Source: Rhizobacter sp. Root1221 (lineage in GTDB: Bacteria > Pseudomonadota > Gammaproteobacteria > Burkholderiales > Burkholderiaceae_C). From it: a stretch of DNA of 64,000 nt. The position numbers and the translations under genes are program-made. The stretch is from positions 154,853 through 218,852 of the forward strand of contig NZ_LMDI01000067.1 of NCBI RefSeq assembly GCF_001425785.1. Reading direction: 5' to 3'. The first letter of the stretch is position 1; each line of letters begins with the position of its first letter. Shown piece after piece: positions 41,622-51,900 of this stretch. The notes beneath the pieces are model-generated. The model made no database searches. It saw only the letters and a program-made list of their open reading frames with translations, and had not been told where the DNA came from.

Positions 41622-43010
41622 ATGAACGCCCCCACCCTCGACGACGTGCTGTCCCCTCCCCCCGGCTCGGCGATGTGGCAGCCGGACTTCCTGTTCGGCG
41701 CGGGCACCGCGGCGTACCAGATCGAAGGTGCCGTGGCCGCGGATGGCCGCCTGCCCTGCATCTGGGACACGTTCGCGGCGCGCCCCGGCGCGGTCCGCAA
41801 TGGCGAGACCGCCGCCGTGGCCTGCGACCACTACCGCCTGTGGCAGCAGGACATCGACCTCGCCGCCGGCCTCGGCCTCGACGCGTACCGACTGTCCATC
41901 TCCTGGTCACGGGTGTTGCGGGAGGACGGCACGCCCAACCCGGCGGGCATCGATTTCTACGAGCGCGTGCTCGACCGCCTCGCCCACCACGGCGTGAAGG
42001 CGTTCGTCACGCTCTACCACTGGGACCTGCCGCAACACATCCAGGACCGCGGGGGCTGGCTGAACCGCGACACCGGCCGGCGGCTGGCCGATTTCGCCGA
42101 CCTGGCGAGCCGCCGCTTCGGCGACCGCGTGGCCACCTGGGCCACGCTGAACGAGCCGTGGTGCGCCGCGTTCCTGGGCCACGGCAGCGGCCTTCACGCC
42201 CCCGGCATGGCCGACACACGCTACGCCGTCGAGGCGATGCATCACCTGCTGCTGGGACATGGCCACGCCATGGCCGCACTGCGGGCCAACGGCGCGCAAC
42301 GCGTGGGCCTGGTCACCAATGTCACCGCGGTATCGGCCGACAGCCCCAGCCCCGCCGACCAGCACGCCGTGCGGCTGGCCCGGGCCTGCTACAACCAGTG
42401 GGTGATGGATCCGCTGCTGCTGGGTTCGTACCCGGAAGAGCTGCAGGAACTGTGGCCCGGCGTGCGCCCCATCGTGCACGACGGCGACATGCAGGTGATC
42501 GCGTCGACCATGGACTTCATCGGCATCAACTACTACTTCCGCGCCAACGTGCGCAGCGATGGCGCCCACGGCTACACCGACAAGGGCCTCGACCGTGTCG
42601 AACGCACCCTCATGGGCTGGGAGGTGTACCCCGCCGGGCTGCGCGACGTGTTGATCGGCTTCAAGGGCCGCTACCCCACGCTGCCGCCGGTCTACATCAC
42701 CGAGAACGGCATGGCCAGCGACGACGTGGTGGCCGACGGGCGCGTGGACGATGCGCAACGGGTGCGCTACCTGCAGCGCCACCTGGTGGCCATCGACCAG
42801 GCCCTGCACGCCGGCGTGGATGTGCAAGGCTACTTCGCGTGGTCGCTGCTCGACAACTTCGAATGGTCGGAGGGCTATGCCAAGCGCTTCGGCCTCGTGC
42901 ACGTGGACTACGCCACGCAGGCACGCACCCCGAAGGACAGCGCCCTGGCGCTGAAGGCCTTCCTCGAGCGCCGCCGGGCGCAGGGCGTGATCAGCGGCCG
43001 ATCTTCCTGA
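41622..43010 (+). CDS. GH1 beta-glucosidase/beta-galactosidase
   Basis: A 462-residue retaining glycosidase of family GH1. The N-terminal signature FLFGAGTAAYQIEGA is followed by acid/base Glu178 in TLNEPW, nucleophile Glu361 in ITENG and the aglycone region WSLLDNFEWSEGY. There is no signal peptide, so it acts on sugars taken into the cell, such as disaccharides from glucan or galactan. It is convergent with and overlaps the lacI-type gene by 20 bases. A weak TTTTCA-N17-GACAAT promoter lies upstream. The exact substrate cannot be told from sequence. Confidence 0.92.
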   Translation: MNAPTLDDVLSPPPGSAMWQPDFLFGAGTAAYQIEGAVAADGRLPCIWDTFAARPGAVRNGETAAVACDHYRLWQQDIDLAAGLGLDAYRLSISWSRVLREDGTPNPAGIDFYERVLDRLAHHGVKAFVTLYHWDLPQHIQDRGGWLNRDTGRRLADFADLASRRFGDRVATWATLNEPWCAAFLGHGSGLHAPGMADTRYAVEAMHHLLLGHGHAMAALRANGAQRVGLVTNVTAVSADSPSPADQHAVRLARACYNQWVMDPLLLGSYPEELQELWPGVRPIVHDGDMQVIASTMDFIGINYYFRANVRSDGAHGYTDKGLDRVERTLMGWEVYPAGLRDVLIGFKGRYPTLPPVYITENGMASDDVVADGRVDDAQRVRYLQRHLVAIDQALHAGVDVQGYFAWSLLDNFEWSEGYAKRFGLVHVDYATQARTPKDSALALKAFLERRRAQGVISGRSS

Positions 43011-44001
43011 GCGAATCCCGCAGCACCAGCTCGGGCTGGAAGTCGCGGTCGATCGGCAGTTCCTTGCCGTAGCTGAGGTTGATGAGCAGGCGGCACGCGG
43101 CCAGGCCCATCTCGTCGATGCGCGTGTCCACCGTGGTGAGGCGCGGCGCCAGGAACGCGCTCATCTCGGTGTTGTCGTAGCCCACCACCGAGATGTCCTC
43201 GGGCACCGACTTGCCCGCCAGGCGCAGGCACGACAGCGCGGACATGGCCATCTGGTCGTTGGCCACGAAAAGGCCGGTGAACTTCGTGCGGCCGCGCAGC
43301 AGCTGCTCGGTGGCCGCCCAGCCGCCTGGCGCGGTGAAGTCGGCGTGCACGACCGGCAAGGTGTCGGTGTTGACCCCCGCGGCCTGCAACGTGGCGAAGA
43401 AGCCTTCCATCCGCTGGCGGTTGTCCTGGGCGTGCTGCGGGCCCGAGATGACCGCGAGACGCCGGTGTCCGTGGTCCAGCAGCGCCTGGGCCGCGAGCGC
43501 GCCGCCTTCCCGGTGGTTCACGCTGAAGCCATGGCTCTTCATGCCCTTGACCTCGCGGTTGACCACCGCCAGGCGCACGCCGCGCTGCTTGAAGGCAATG
43601 ATGTCGCTGTCGCGCAGGTCGTTGCTGGCAATGATGATGCCGTCGCACTCGCGGTCGATCAGGAACTCGGTGCTGCTGAGGGCCTGGTGGCGCCCATCCT
43701 CGTCGCCGATGCCGTTGACGGCCACCATGTGCCGGCCGTGCCGGCGCAGTTCGCCGTCGATCGCGTCGAGCATGGGCCCGTAGAACGGGCCCCGGAAGTC
43801 GGGCACGTACACGCCGATGGTGCCCGTGCTCTGCAGCGACAGGGCCCGCGCGACGTTCGACGGACGAAAACCCAGCTCGGCCGCCGCGGCATGCACACGT
43901 TCAGCTGCCGCCGCGGAAAACGAGCCGTTGCCCGAGATCACGCGCGATGCGGTGGCCACTCCCACGCCCGCGAGTTGCGCTACGTCCCTGATCGTTGCCA
44001 T
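42991..44001 (-). CDS. LacI/GalR-family transcriptional regulator
   Basis: A 336-residue sugar-responsive repressor. The HTH is MATIRDVAQLAGVGVATASRVISGNG with the hinge helix NVARALS, followed by a periplasmic-binding-protein-like effector domain (about 60-330; IGVYVPDFRGPFYGPMLD, ISVVGYDNTEMSAF). It overlaps the 3' end of the convergent GH1 gene. It could control GH1, itself, or the distant lamB-galactanase operon with its TTAATCGCTTAA sites; that site was not seen near this gene. Confidence 0.92.
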   Translation of the reverse strand: MATIRDVAQLAGVGVATASRVISGNGSFSAAAAERVHAAAAELGFRPSNVARALSLQSTGTIGVYVPDFRGPFYGPMLDAIDGELRRHGRHMVAVNGIGDEDGRHQALSSTEFLIDRECDGIIIASNDLRDSDIIAFKQRGVRLAVVNREVKGMKSHGFSVNHREGGALAAQALLDHGHRRLAVISGPQHAQDNRQRMEGFFATLQAAGVNTDTLPVVHADFTAPGGWAATEQLLRGRTKFTGLFVANDQMAMSALSCLRLAGKSVPEDISVVGYDNTEMSAFLAPRLTTVDTRIDEMGLAACRLLINLSYGKELPIDRDFQPELVLRDSLRKIGR

Positions 44002-44016
44002 CTTTGAGAAGCCGTT

Positions 44017-44024
44017 CGTATACG
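44017..44024. promoter_or_regulatory. Small palindrome upstream of the lacI-type gene
   Basis: CGTATACG, a perfect 8-bp palindrome 16 bases before the start codon, may be an operator or part of a -10 element. Evidence is slight. Confidence 0.25.
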
Positions 44025-44146
44025 TTGCCGAGACCCGCGGATCATATCGAGCCCGCTGCCCGAGGCTGATGCGGTGCGATACAGGGCGGGAGGGACGCGA
44101 TTGCGCCGATTCTGCACATTCGTGCGGCTGCCACCACCGCCCGGAC

Positions 44147-44806
44147 TCACGGCGTGGTGCGTGCCACCACGACCTTCCCCGTGCGCGGTTCGTACTCGCA
44201 GGCGTAGCTGAACGCGATCAGGTTCATGCCCGGGGCCCGCTCCACCGAGCCTTCGCCTTCCATCGCCGTGCGGCCGTTGGTGGCCGCGCGCAACTTGCGC
44301 GAGTCGGAGCCGAACGCGATGCGGCCCACCCGCGGATGCTTCGACTTCAACACCGACGCCACGGCAGCCTCGCAGGCCTCCGGCGACAGCGCGGTCAGGT
44401 CGGGCTGCCAGCGCGTTTCGGCGCCGGAATCGGCACGCGCGGGACCGATGTCCTTGAAGACCACGCCCGACGTGGTGTCCGACTTCACGTTGTAGGCACA
44501 CCGGTAGCTGAACGGGCGCGCCGCGGCGCTGCCACCGCGGTAACTGCCCTCGCCCTTCACGTCCGTTTCGTCGTTCACCGGCGGCAGCACCGAACGGCGG
44601 GCCCGCACGAACTGGACCTGGCGGCCGTCATCGCCGCGCATCTCGCGGATGGTGTCGGTGACGGCGGCCTCGCAGCGTTCGCCCGCCGCCTCGGCGATGG
44701 GGCCGGCCCCGGTGGCCGGCGCGGACGGCGGCGGATCGGCCGCCAGGGCGGCCAGCGGCAGCGTGGCGGACAGCAGGAGCGCGAGGAGGGTATGGGGCGT
44801 TTGCAT
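44147..44806 (-). CDS. Secreted protein with internal duplication, function unknown
   Basis: A 219-residue protein with a signal peptide (LLALLLSATLPLAALA-AD). The mature part contains two similar units of about 75 residues. Each opens CEAAV, has a GEGS turn in the middle and ends in an FSYxCxY segment (PFSYRCAY and AFSYACEY). The paired Cys at the ends of each unit suggest one disulfide per repeat. I do not recognise the family. The frame upstream of 44806 (to 45040) lacks coding character and was not used. It stands alone between the lacI-type gene and the divergent gene at 44988. Confidence 0.65.
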   Translation of the reverse strand: MQTPHTLLALLLSATLPLAALAADPPPSAPATGAGPIAEAAGERCEAAVTDTIREMRGDDGRQVQFVRARRSVLPPVNDETDVKGEGSYRGGSAAARPFSYRCAYNVKSDTTSGVVFKDIGPARADSGAETRWQPDLTALSPEACEAAVASVLKSKHPRVGRIAFGSDSRKLRAATNGRTAMEGEGSVERAPGMNLIAFSYACEYEPRTGKVVVARTTP

Positions 44807-44987
44807 GGGTGAATAGCGTAGCAGGTGCCGCGGATGCTCATGGCGGTGAACTTTCAGCGCGCCCGGCGGTCGATCCGTGACGCGGGTCACGCAAGCCGGC
44901 AGGACACCGGGCTTGCGCTCCCGCCGACCGGCCCCATGTTCTCCCAGTGACGAGGCCTGATCAACGGCCGCGACGAGGAAACGACAC

Positions 44988-45320
44988 ATGACAGCCCACT
45001 TGTCCGAACAACAGCCCACCCGGCCGTCGGTGGTGCTCACCCTGGCCCACCTGCTGGAACGCCTGGAACGCAGCCCCGTGGCGGTCGATCCGGGTCAATA
45101 TCGCTCGGTCGTCCTGCACTTGGTACAGGAATTGGAATCGGTCAAGCCCGGCGAAACGCTCTCGGCGGTGCTAGATTCCTACCCTGCGGCCGCGGAGTTG
45201 TACGAGAACCTCCAATACGAGCACGCCGGGCTTTGCCGCTCGGCCCTCGAATTCTCGATGAGCGCCGAACTGCGCGCAAAAGACGTGATCCAAAAGGCAC
45301 GTTGCGCGGCCGATCAATGA
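44988..45320 (+). CDS. Conserved small protein of unknown function
   Basis: A 110-residue, mostly helical soluble protein (VVLTLAHLLERLERS ... YRSVVLHLVQELESV ... AELYENLQYEHAGLC). It has a good GAGGA ribosome-binding site 7 bases before the ATG and normal codon use. There is no signal peptide or membrane segment and no motif I recognise. The repeated LxxLLERLE-type helices suggest a dimeric helical bundle. The gene at 45339 follows after 18 bases, so the two may be co-transcribed. Confidence 0.6.
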   Translation: MTAHLSEQQPTRPSVVLTLAHLLERLERSPVAVDPGQYRSVVLHLVQELESVKPGETLSAVLDSYPAAAELYENLQYEHAGLCRSALEFSMSAELRAKDVIQKARCAADQ

Positions 45321-45338
45321 ACCAGGAAGAACCCCTCA

Positions 45339-45572
45339 GTGGCGAAGAATGAAGTGAAAACGACCGTCGTGGCCGACGGTCTCCGGTATCGGTCCAAAGT
45401 GGCGGGCTCGCCCTTCACGGCAGCAGGCTCCTTCGGCGCTGCCACCATGTCATGTTTCCTTTGCGGGAAACACCGTCCCCGTGCGTCACTGAAAACGCGC
45501 AAGCTGCTCGGCAAGGCCCAGGCGGTGTGCGCACCGTCCTGCCGCGAGCTCGACGAAGCCAACGCAGGCTGA
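45339..45572 (+). CDS. Small putative zinc-binding protein
   Basis: A 77-residue protein with a GTG start preceded by AGGAAGA. Residues 39-42 form CFLC and a second Cys pair (CAPSC) lies near residue 64, so a single treble-clef-like zinc site is possible. The remainder is basic. The family is not recognised. It is probably co-transcribed with the gene at 44988. Confidence is moderate because of the short length and the GTG start. Confidence 0.5.
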   Translation: MAKNEVKTTVVADGLRYRSKVAGSPFTAAGSFGAATMSCFLCGKHRPRASLKTRKLLGKAQAVCAPSCRELDEANAG

Positions 45573-45576
45573 TCGT

Positions 45577-46287
45577 TCAGCGGCCGCCGGCCAGCCCGGC
45601 GACCCACATCGGCAGCACCTGCTCGAACGGGGTGTCGCCCGGTGCAAATGCGCCCGGCTCGGCCAGGCGTATCCACGCCCGGGTGTCATGGTGACTCCCT
45701 TCCATCGGGGGGTCGGATCGCTCGTGGGTGAACCACGCATGCACCTGCGCATACTGCGCCGGGTGGCGGTTCAACGCCCAGGCCAAGCCCACCAGATCGG
45801 CAAACCCTTCCTCACGGCGAATCTCGCGCATCGCCTGCCAGCGTGCCCGCACGGCCGGATCGGGAATGTCATCGTTGGTGTCGTCCGGGATGCCCGGGGG
45901 CATGGCGCTCCACGCCCCCTGCACCTTGCGCCAGCAGTGCGCCATCTCGTGTGCCGCCACGGCCTCCACGATGGGCACGAACAGGCTGGGCGGGATGTTT
46001 TGTTCGGTTTCGTCGGCCAGCGGGTTGCCGCGCATCGAAAACACGAGCTGGCAGCGCCCGTCCACGTGCGCCATGGCCACCGGCGCCAGGCCTGGGGCTG
46101 GTTGCGGCTGCACCACCACGTCGAGTGGCAGGCCCTGCTGTTGCGCGTAGGCGATCACCGGCGAGGCGGCGCCAATCCAGCGCATTTCGCGTTCGGAGAA
46201 ACGCGAGTCCGCGTTGGCGGCCCCGGTTACACCGGAGACCACCAACGCGAGCAACGCGGCAGACTCTCTTTTCCCCATGCCCCTCAT
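45577..46287 (-). CDS. Secreted putative zinc metallopeptidase (HExxH)
   Basis: A 236-residue exported protein. After a signal peptide ([18 protein letters not shown]) the motif AAHEMAHCW provides an HExxH zinc site near the middle, and the [12 protein letters not shown] helix about 60 residues later offers an acidic third-ligand candidate, as in gluzincin-like folds. Three in-frame ATGs (46299, 46287, 46278) are close together; 46287 is chosen arbitrarily. No named family is assigned. Confidence 0.65.
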   Translation of the reverse strand: MRGMGKRESAALLALVVSGVTGAANADSRFSEREMRWIGAASPVIAYAQQQGLPLDVVVQPQPAPGLAPVAMAHVDGRCQLVFSMRGNPLADETEQNIPPSLFVPIVEAVAAHEMAHCWRKVQGAWSAMPPGIPDDTNDDIPDPAVRARWQAMREIRREEGFADLVGLAWALNRHPAQYAQVHAWFTHERSDPPMEGSHHDTRAWIRLAEPGAFAPGDTPFEQVLPMWVAGLAGGR

Positions 46288-46439
46288 TGGGCCCGACATC
46301 GTTTTGGCGCGGGTGCCGAACAGCGTTGGGAATTCCCGCCTTTTCCGACTGCTTCCGACGGGCCGCTGCGGCATCCGCCTACAACGCGGCACTTCGTCAC
46401 ATTCAAGAATGGGCGGTTGATTCAACGGGGGGCACATCC

Positions 46440-47759
46440 ATGGTGGCAATCCGGACTGTGTGCAGCGTGCTCGCTGCGGCCGCAGGACTCTGCGCGTGCG
46501 GGGACACCGCACGCCTCCCGCCGGCGGCAGACTTCGGCCCCACCCCCCAGCTCCCCGCCCCGAACAAGACGCTGCTGCCCACGCTGAACATCGCGCCGGC
46601 CACCGGCTGGCCCGCCAACGGCAGCCCGGTGGCCGCGCCTGGCACCCGCGTCGCAGCCTTTGCCACGGGGCTCGACCACCCCCGCTGGATCCACGTGCTG
46701 CCCAACGGCGACGTGCTCGTGGCCGAATCCAACGCACCGCCCAAGCCCGAGGGGTCGGGCGGCGGCATCCGGGGCTGGATCATGAACAAGGTGATGGCCC
46801 GCGCCGGCGCGGGCGTGCCCAGCGCCAACCGCATCACGCTGCTGCGCGACGCCGATGGTGACGGCGTCGCCGAAGTGCGGTCAGTGTTCCTGGAGAACCT
46901 GATGTCGCCGTTCGGCATGGCCCTGGTGGGCAACGTGCTGTACGTGGCCAACGCCGACGCGCTGGTCCGCGTCCCGTACACCACCGGCGACACCCGCATC
47001 ACGGCCACGCCCACGAAAGTCGTGGACCTGCCGGCGGGCATCAACCACCACTGGACCAAGAACGTGATGGCGGACCCCGAGGAGCGCAAGCTGTACGTCA
47101 CCGTCGGCTCCAACAGCAACGTCGGCGAAAACGGCATGGACATCGAGGCCGGCCGCGCCGCCATCTGGGAGATCGACCCGGCCGGTCCCACCCACCGGCT
47201 GTTCGCCACCGGCCTGCGCAACCCGAACGGCCTGGCGTGGGAGCCCACCACCCGCACACTGTGGACCGTGGCCAATGAACGCGACGAGATCGGCAGCGAC
47301 CTCGTGCCCGACTACCTCACCTCCGTGCGCGACGGCACCTTCTACGGCTGGCCCTACAGCTACTACGGCCAGCACGTGGACGAACGCGTGAAGCCGCCGC
47401 GTCCCGACCTGGTGGCGCGGGCCGTGGCGCCCGACTACGCCCTCGGTGCCCACACCGCCTCGCTCGGCCTGGCGTTTGCCGACGGCAGCACCCTGCCCTT
47501 CGGCCGCGGCATGGTCATCGGCCAGCACGGCTCGTGGAACCGCAAGCCGCACAGCGGCTACAAGGTCATCTTCGTGCCGTTCGACGGCGCCAAGCCGTCC
47601 GGCCCGCCGAAGGACGTGCTGACCGGGTTCCTCACAGACGACGGCAAGGCGATGGGCCGGCCCGTGGGGGTCGCCTTCGACACACGTGGCGGCCTGCTGG
47701 TGGCCGACGATGTGGGCAACGTCCTCTGGCGCGTGACCGGTTCGCCGGCAAAGCCCTGA
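46440..47759 (+). CDS. PQQ-type soluble sugar (sorbosone) dehydrogenase lipoprotein
   Basis: A 439-residue predicted lipoprotein (signal with lipobox LCAC, Cys19). The rest is a six-bladed beta-propeller of the soluble aldose/sorbosone dehydrogenase family: [55 protein letters not shown] and [14 protein letters not shown]. It would oxidise a sugar in the periplasm with bound PQQ and pass electrons to the respiratory chain. The ATG at 46440 is set by the signal peptide. Confidence 0.85.
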   Translation: MVAIRTVCSVLAAAAGLCACGDTARLPPAADFGPTPQLPAPNKTLLPTLNIAPATGWPANGSPVAAPGTRVAAFATGLDHPRWIHVLPNGDVLVAESNAPPKPEGSGGGIRGWIMNKVMARAGAGVPSANRITLLRDADGDGVAEVRSVFLENLMSPFGMALVGNVLYVANADALVRVPYTTGDTRITATPTKVVDLPAGINHHWTKNVMADPEERKLYVTVGSNSNVGENGMDIEAGRAAIWEIDPAGPTHRLFATGLRNPNGLAWEPTTRTLWTVANERDEIGSDLVPDYLTSVRDGTFYGWPYSYYGQHVDERVKPPRPDLVARAVAPDYALGAHTASLGLAFADGSTLPFGRGMVIGQHGSWNRKPHSGYKVIFVPFDGAKPSGPPKDVLTGFLTDDGKAMGRPVGVAFDTRGGLLVADDVGNVLWRVTGSPAKP

Positions 47760-47783
47760 GTGCAGGCGGTGACGTCAACCTCC

Positions 47784-48911
47784 TCAATCCGGGAAGTTGT
47801 CCAGCGACCGAGGTTCGCACAGCGAGCGGCCGTTCTGGTGCGCGCGCTGCGCCGCGGACGCGGCGTAGGCCGCATGCCGCACCCGCATGATCGAGCCGAG
47901 CGGGCGATGGGCTTCGAGGCCGTGCCACGGGCTGAAGGCCATGCCGTCATCCACCACCTCGGAACGGGCGGCGCTCCACGCCACCTGGCCCGGCACAGCC
48001 AGCGTCGCCACGGTGGTGTAAGGGCTCAACGACACCGGCCACAGCACCGAGGCGTCCTCGATGGGCATGTCGTCGAGCCCGGTGTTCAGCTGCACCTGCA
48101 GGTCCCATTCGCTCAGCGGGTGTTCGGCGAAAAATGCCAGCACGGCCTCGCGCAGGCCATCGGGCTTGCCATTGACGTCGAGCGCGGCACCGGCCAGCGC
48201 CCGCAGCCACGGCGACCGCGGCGACAGGGCCACCTTCGCCACGTGGTCACCGTAGCGCACCGGCGCCTGGCTGTAGAACGTCTCCCCGAGGATGTGGGTC
48301 TCCGGATGTCCGCCCAGGCCCTTGAGCGTGCCGCTTTCGCCCCCCAGGCGTTCCACCACGCGTTCGGCCCCGCGCAACACCGCCGACAGCACCTTCTTGA
48401 GGCCGGGACCGCGGTCGGCGGTGGCCGCCACCAGCTTGAGTCCGCGCAGGAACGCCTTGGCGTTGGCCGACAGGAACGCCGGGCTGTCCACCAGCACGAA
48501 GTCCTGCGTCGTGTCGCCGGCTTCACCCGACAGCTGCGGCCCGGTCACACCGAGCACCTTGAGTGCCGCGCCACGCGGCGTGGACACACTGTCGTCCAGC
48601 AGGTCACCCGGCGTGGTGGAGAGCCGCAGCACCGCCGGATGCCGCCCCGGGCGCGCGAAGATGCCTTGTGCCAGCGCCGGCGGCAGGTCGCCCACCACCA
48701 GCTCGCCACGCAACAGGCCGTGGCTCTTGGCGTGCACGCTGCGCAGGCCGTGCCCGCCGTCCTCGAACGTCTTGCGCGAAATCGCCCGCAGCGTGTCGAC
48801 GATGGCCGCGGTGGTTTCGGCCTCGTCGGGTTCGGGCACTTCGAAGGCGGGGTCGTATCGGATGGGCTGGGTGCTGTGCATCAGGGGCTCCGTCGGGTAG
48901 ATCCGCTCCAT
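47784..48911 (-). CDS. Catalase-family heme protein
   Basis: A 375-residue protein of the catalase-like group. RSVHAKSHGLLRGEL holds the distal His region, and LRLSTTPGDLLDDS and NANAKAFLRGL-like segments follow; the chain is shorter than true catalases (about 480). It may act on organic peroxides or fatty acid hydroperoxides instead of hydrogen peroxide. There is no signal peptide. The ATG at 48911 has a GGGA site; ATG at 48881 is the alternative. It is divergent from the triple-receiver kinase gene. Confidence 0.8.
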   Translation of the reverse strand: MERIYPTEPLMHSTQPIRYDPAFEVPEPDEAETTAAIVDTLRAISRKTFEDGGHGLRSVHAKSHGLLRGELVVGDLPPALAQGIFARPGRHPAVLRLSTTPGDLLDDSVSTPRGAALKVLGVTGPQLSGEAGDTTQDFVLVDSPAFLSANAKAFLRGLKLVAATADRGPGLKKVLSAVLRGAERVVERLGGESGTLKGLGGHPETHILGETFYSQAPVRYGDHVAKVALSPRSPWLRALAGAALDVNGKPDGLREAVLAFFAEHPLSEWDLQVQLNTGLDDMPIEDASVLWPVSLSPYTTVATLAVPGQVAWSAARSEVVDDGMAFSPWHGLEAHRPLGSIMRVRHAAYAASAAQRAHQNGRSLCEPRSLDNFPD

Positions 48912-48973
48912 GGGCAAATCCCGAGCCTGCCCTCGCCGCGCACCGCGCGATCACCGGAAACCACCGCCGCACC

Positions 48974-51900
48974 ATGACCCCCGACGCCACCATGCGCACC
49001 TCCTCGCGGGATCCCGTGGTCCACATCGCCACGGCACTCGCGCTGTTCGTCATCTTCGTGGTCGACCTGTTCACGCCGGTGGGTTACGCCGAATGGGCGC
49101 TCTACCTGCTGCCGGTAGCCCTGTTGCTGCTGCAGCGCCGGGATTGGGCACCGCTCGCGGCCGCGCTGGCCGCCACCGTGCTCAGCGTGGCCGGGCACCT
49201 CCTGTCCCCCGAAGGCACGAACCCGATGCTCCACGCGGTGAACCGCGTGCTGGGCGGCTCGGCCCTGTGGTGCCTGGCGGTCCTCGTGTGGCAGGTGTTG
49301 CGCACGCGCCGCGACGTGGTCGAACTGCTGTGGTTGCAGCAAGGTGAGACGACGGTGTCGCAGCAACTGATCGGCGAACGCAGCCCCAATGCCGTGGCCG
49401 ACAGTGCCGCGCAGGCGCTGTGCGGCGTCACTGGCGCCGACACGGCGCTCGTGTACCGGCTCGATGGCCAGGTGCTGCTGCGCAAGGGTGGGCACGCGTA
49501 CGACCCCGCCACGGCCCCGGAACGCATCGCCGTGCCGGACGGCCTCGTGGGCCAGGTGGCCCGCGATGGCCGCCCCCGGGTTATCCACGACGTGCCGCCC
49601 GGCCACCTGCCGCTGGTGACGGCCTCCGGGCGCAGCACACCGGGTCAAGTGGTCCTCGCCCCGATCAAGGTGGACGGTGTCACGTCGGGTGTGGTGGAAC
49701 TCGGCTTCCAGCCCGGCGGGCGGGACCTTGCCACGGTGATCAAGCTGCTCGACCAGGTCGCCGAACCCATCGGCGTGGCACTCCGCTCCGCGCTCTACCG
49801 GCGCCGGCTGGAAGTGCTGCTGCAGGAAACACAGCGCCAGGGTGAGTCGCTGCAGGCCCAGCAGGAAGAACTGCGGGTGTCGAACGAGGAACTCGAGGAA
49901 CAAGGCCGCGTGCTGCGGGAGTCCCAGGCCCGGCTCGAGGCGCAGCAGGTGGCGCTGGAACGAACCAACGTTCAGCTCGAGGAACAGGCCCAAGTGCTCG
50001 AGCGGCAGAAGCTCGACCTGCTGGCCGCGCAACAGACGCTTCACGGCAAGGCGGAGCAGCTGGAATCGGCGAGCCGCTACAAGTCGGAGTTCCTCGCAAA
50101 CATGTCGCACGAACTTCGCACCCCGCTCAACAGCTCGCTGATCCTGTCGAAGCTGCTGGCCGACAACAAGCCGCACACGTTGAACCCCGAGCAGGTCAAG
50201 TACGCCCAGGCCATCCACGCCTCCAACAACGACCTGCTGCTGCTCATCAACGACATCCTCGACCTCTCGAAGATCGAGGCAGGCCACGTGGAGCTGTCCA
50301 TCGAACCCATCGCCGTCGCCGACCTGCTCGCCCGCCTGCAGAGCACCTTCGACCCGCTCGCGCGCCAGAAGAAGCTGGCGCTGTCGATCGACGTGGCACC
50401 CGGCACCCCGGATGCACTGCAGACCGACGGCCAACGCCTGCAGCAGATCCTGACGAACCTGTTGGCCAATGGCATCAAGTTCACCGAACGCGGAGACGTC
50501 CGCCTGCTGGTGCGGCCCAGCGCCCCGGGCCGGATCGCGCTGGAGGTGCGTGACAGCGGCCTCGGCATCCCGAAGGCGCAGCAGCAGGTGATCTTCGAGG
50601 CGTTCCGCCAAGCCGACGGCAGCACGAGCCGGCGTTTCGGCGGCACGGGCCTCGGGCTGTCGATCTCCCGGGAACTGGCCCACCGGCTCGGCGGCGGCAT
50701 CCAGGTGGACAGCGAACCGGGCCGTGGCAGCAGCTTCACCGTGGACCTGCCCGTGGTGTTCGACGGCGAAGCCGCGCCCGCGGCCGCGCCGCCACCGGCC
50801 GCCCCCGCCGCATCGTCCGCCAGCTCCCCCCAAGCTGCCCCGCCAGTGCCAGGGCCCGGGCCTGACGACCGCCAGCACCTCAGCCGCCCGGGCCGCCTGA
50901 TCCTGGCCGTGGAGGACGACCCGGCCTTTTCCAGCGTGCTGGTCAACCTGGCCCACGAACTCGATTTCGACTGCGTGATCGCCAGCGACGGCGAGGAAGG
51001 TTTGCGGCTCGCCCGCGAACTGCAGCCAAACGGCATCTTGCTCGACGTGGGCCTGCCTGACCAATCCGGCCTGACCGTGCTCGAACGCCTCAAGCGCGAC
51101 GGCTGCACCCGCCACGTACCGGTGCACATGGTGTCGGGCCACGAGCGCACGCAGACGGCGCTGGAGCTGGGGGCCATCGGCTACGTGCTCAAGCCCGCGT
51201 TGCGCGAACAGCTGGTGACCGCCATCCAGGGGCTGCACGACTGCCTCCAGCGCGCGGTGCGCCGCGTGCTGGTCGTGGAGGACGACGAGGAGCTGCGCCG
51301 CAACCTGGTGCTGCTGCTCTCGGCCGACCACGTAGAAATCGACGCCGTGGGCACCGTGGCCGAGGCCCTCGCCCGCCTCGCCAGCACCACGTTCGACTGC
51401 ATGGTGATGGACCTGTCGTTGCCCGATGGTTCGGGCGACGACCTGCTGGAGAAGATGGCGGCCGGCGTGCAATACGCCTTCCCGCCGGTGATCGTGTACA
51501 CCGGGCGCGCACTCAGCGGGCAGGACGAACAGCGGCTGCGCCGCCATTCGAAGTCCATCATCGTCAAGGGCGCACGTTCGCCCGAACGGCTGCTGGACGA
51601 GGTGACGCTGTTCCTGCACAGCGTGGAATCGTCACTGCCGCCGGAACAACAGCGGCTGCTGTCGCAGGCGCGCGAACGCGACTCGGTGCTGGACGGCCGG
51701 CGCGTGCTGCTGGCCGAAGACGACGTGCGCAACATCTTCGCGCTCTCCAGCGTGTTCGAACCCCTGGGCGCCCGCCTGGAGATTGCCCGAAACGGCCGCG
51801 AGGCCCTCGATCGGCTCGAGCAGGGCCCGCCGGTGGACCTGGTGCTGATGGACATCATGATGCCGGAGATGGACGGCATCACCGCGATGAAACACATCCG

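Noticed and set aside
48881-51619. 912-codon minus-strand frame
   Set aside because: Antisense to the triple-receiver kinase; low-complexity His/Arg/Gln content.
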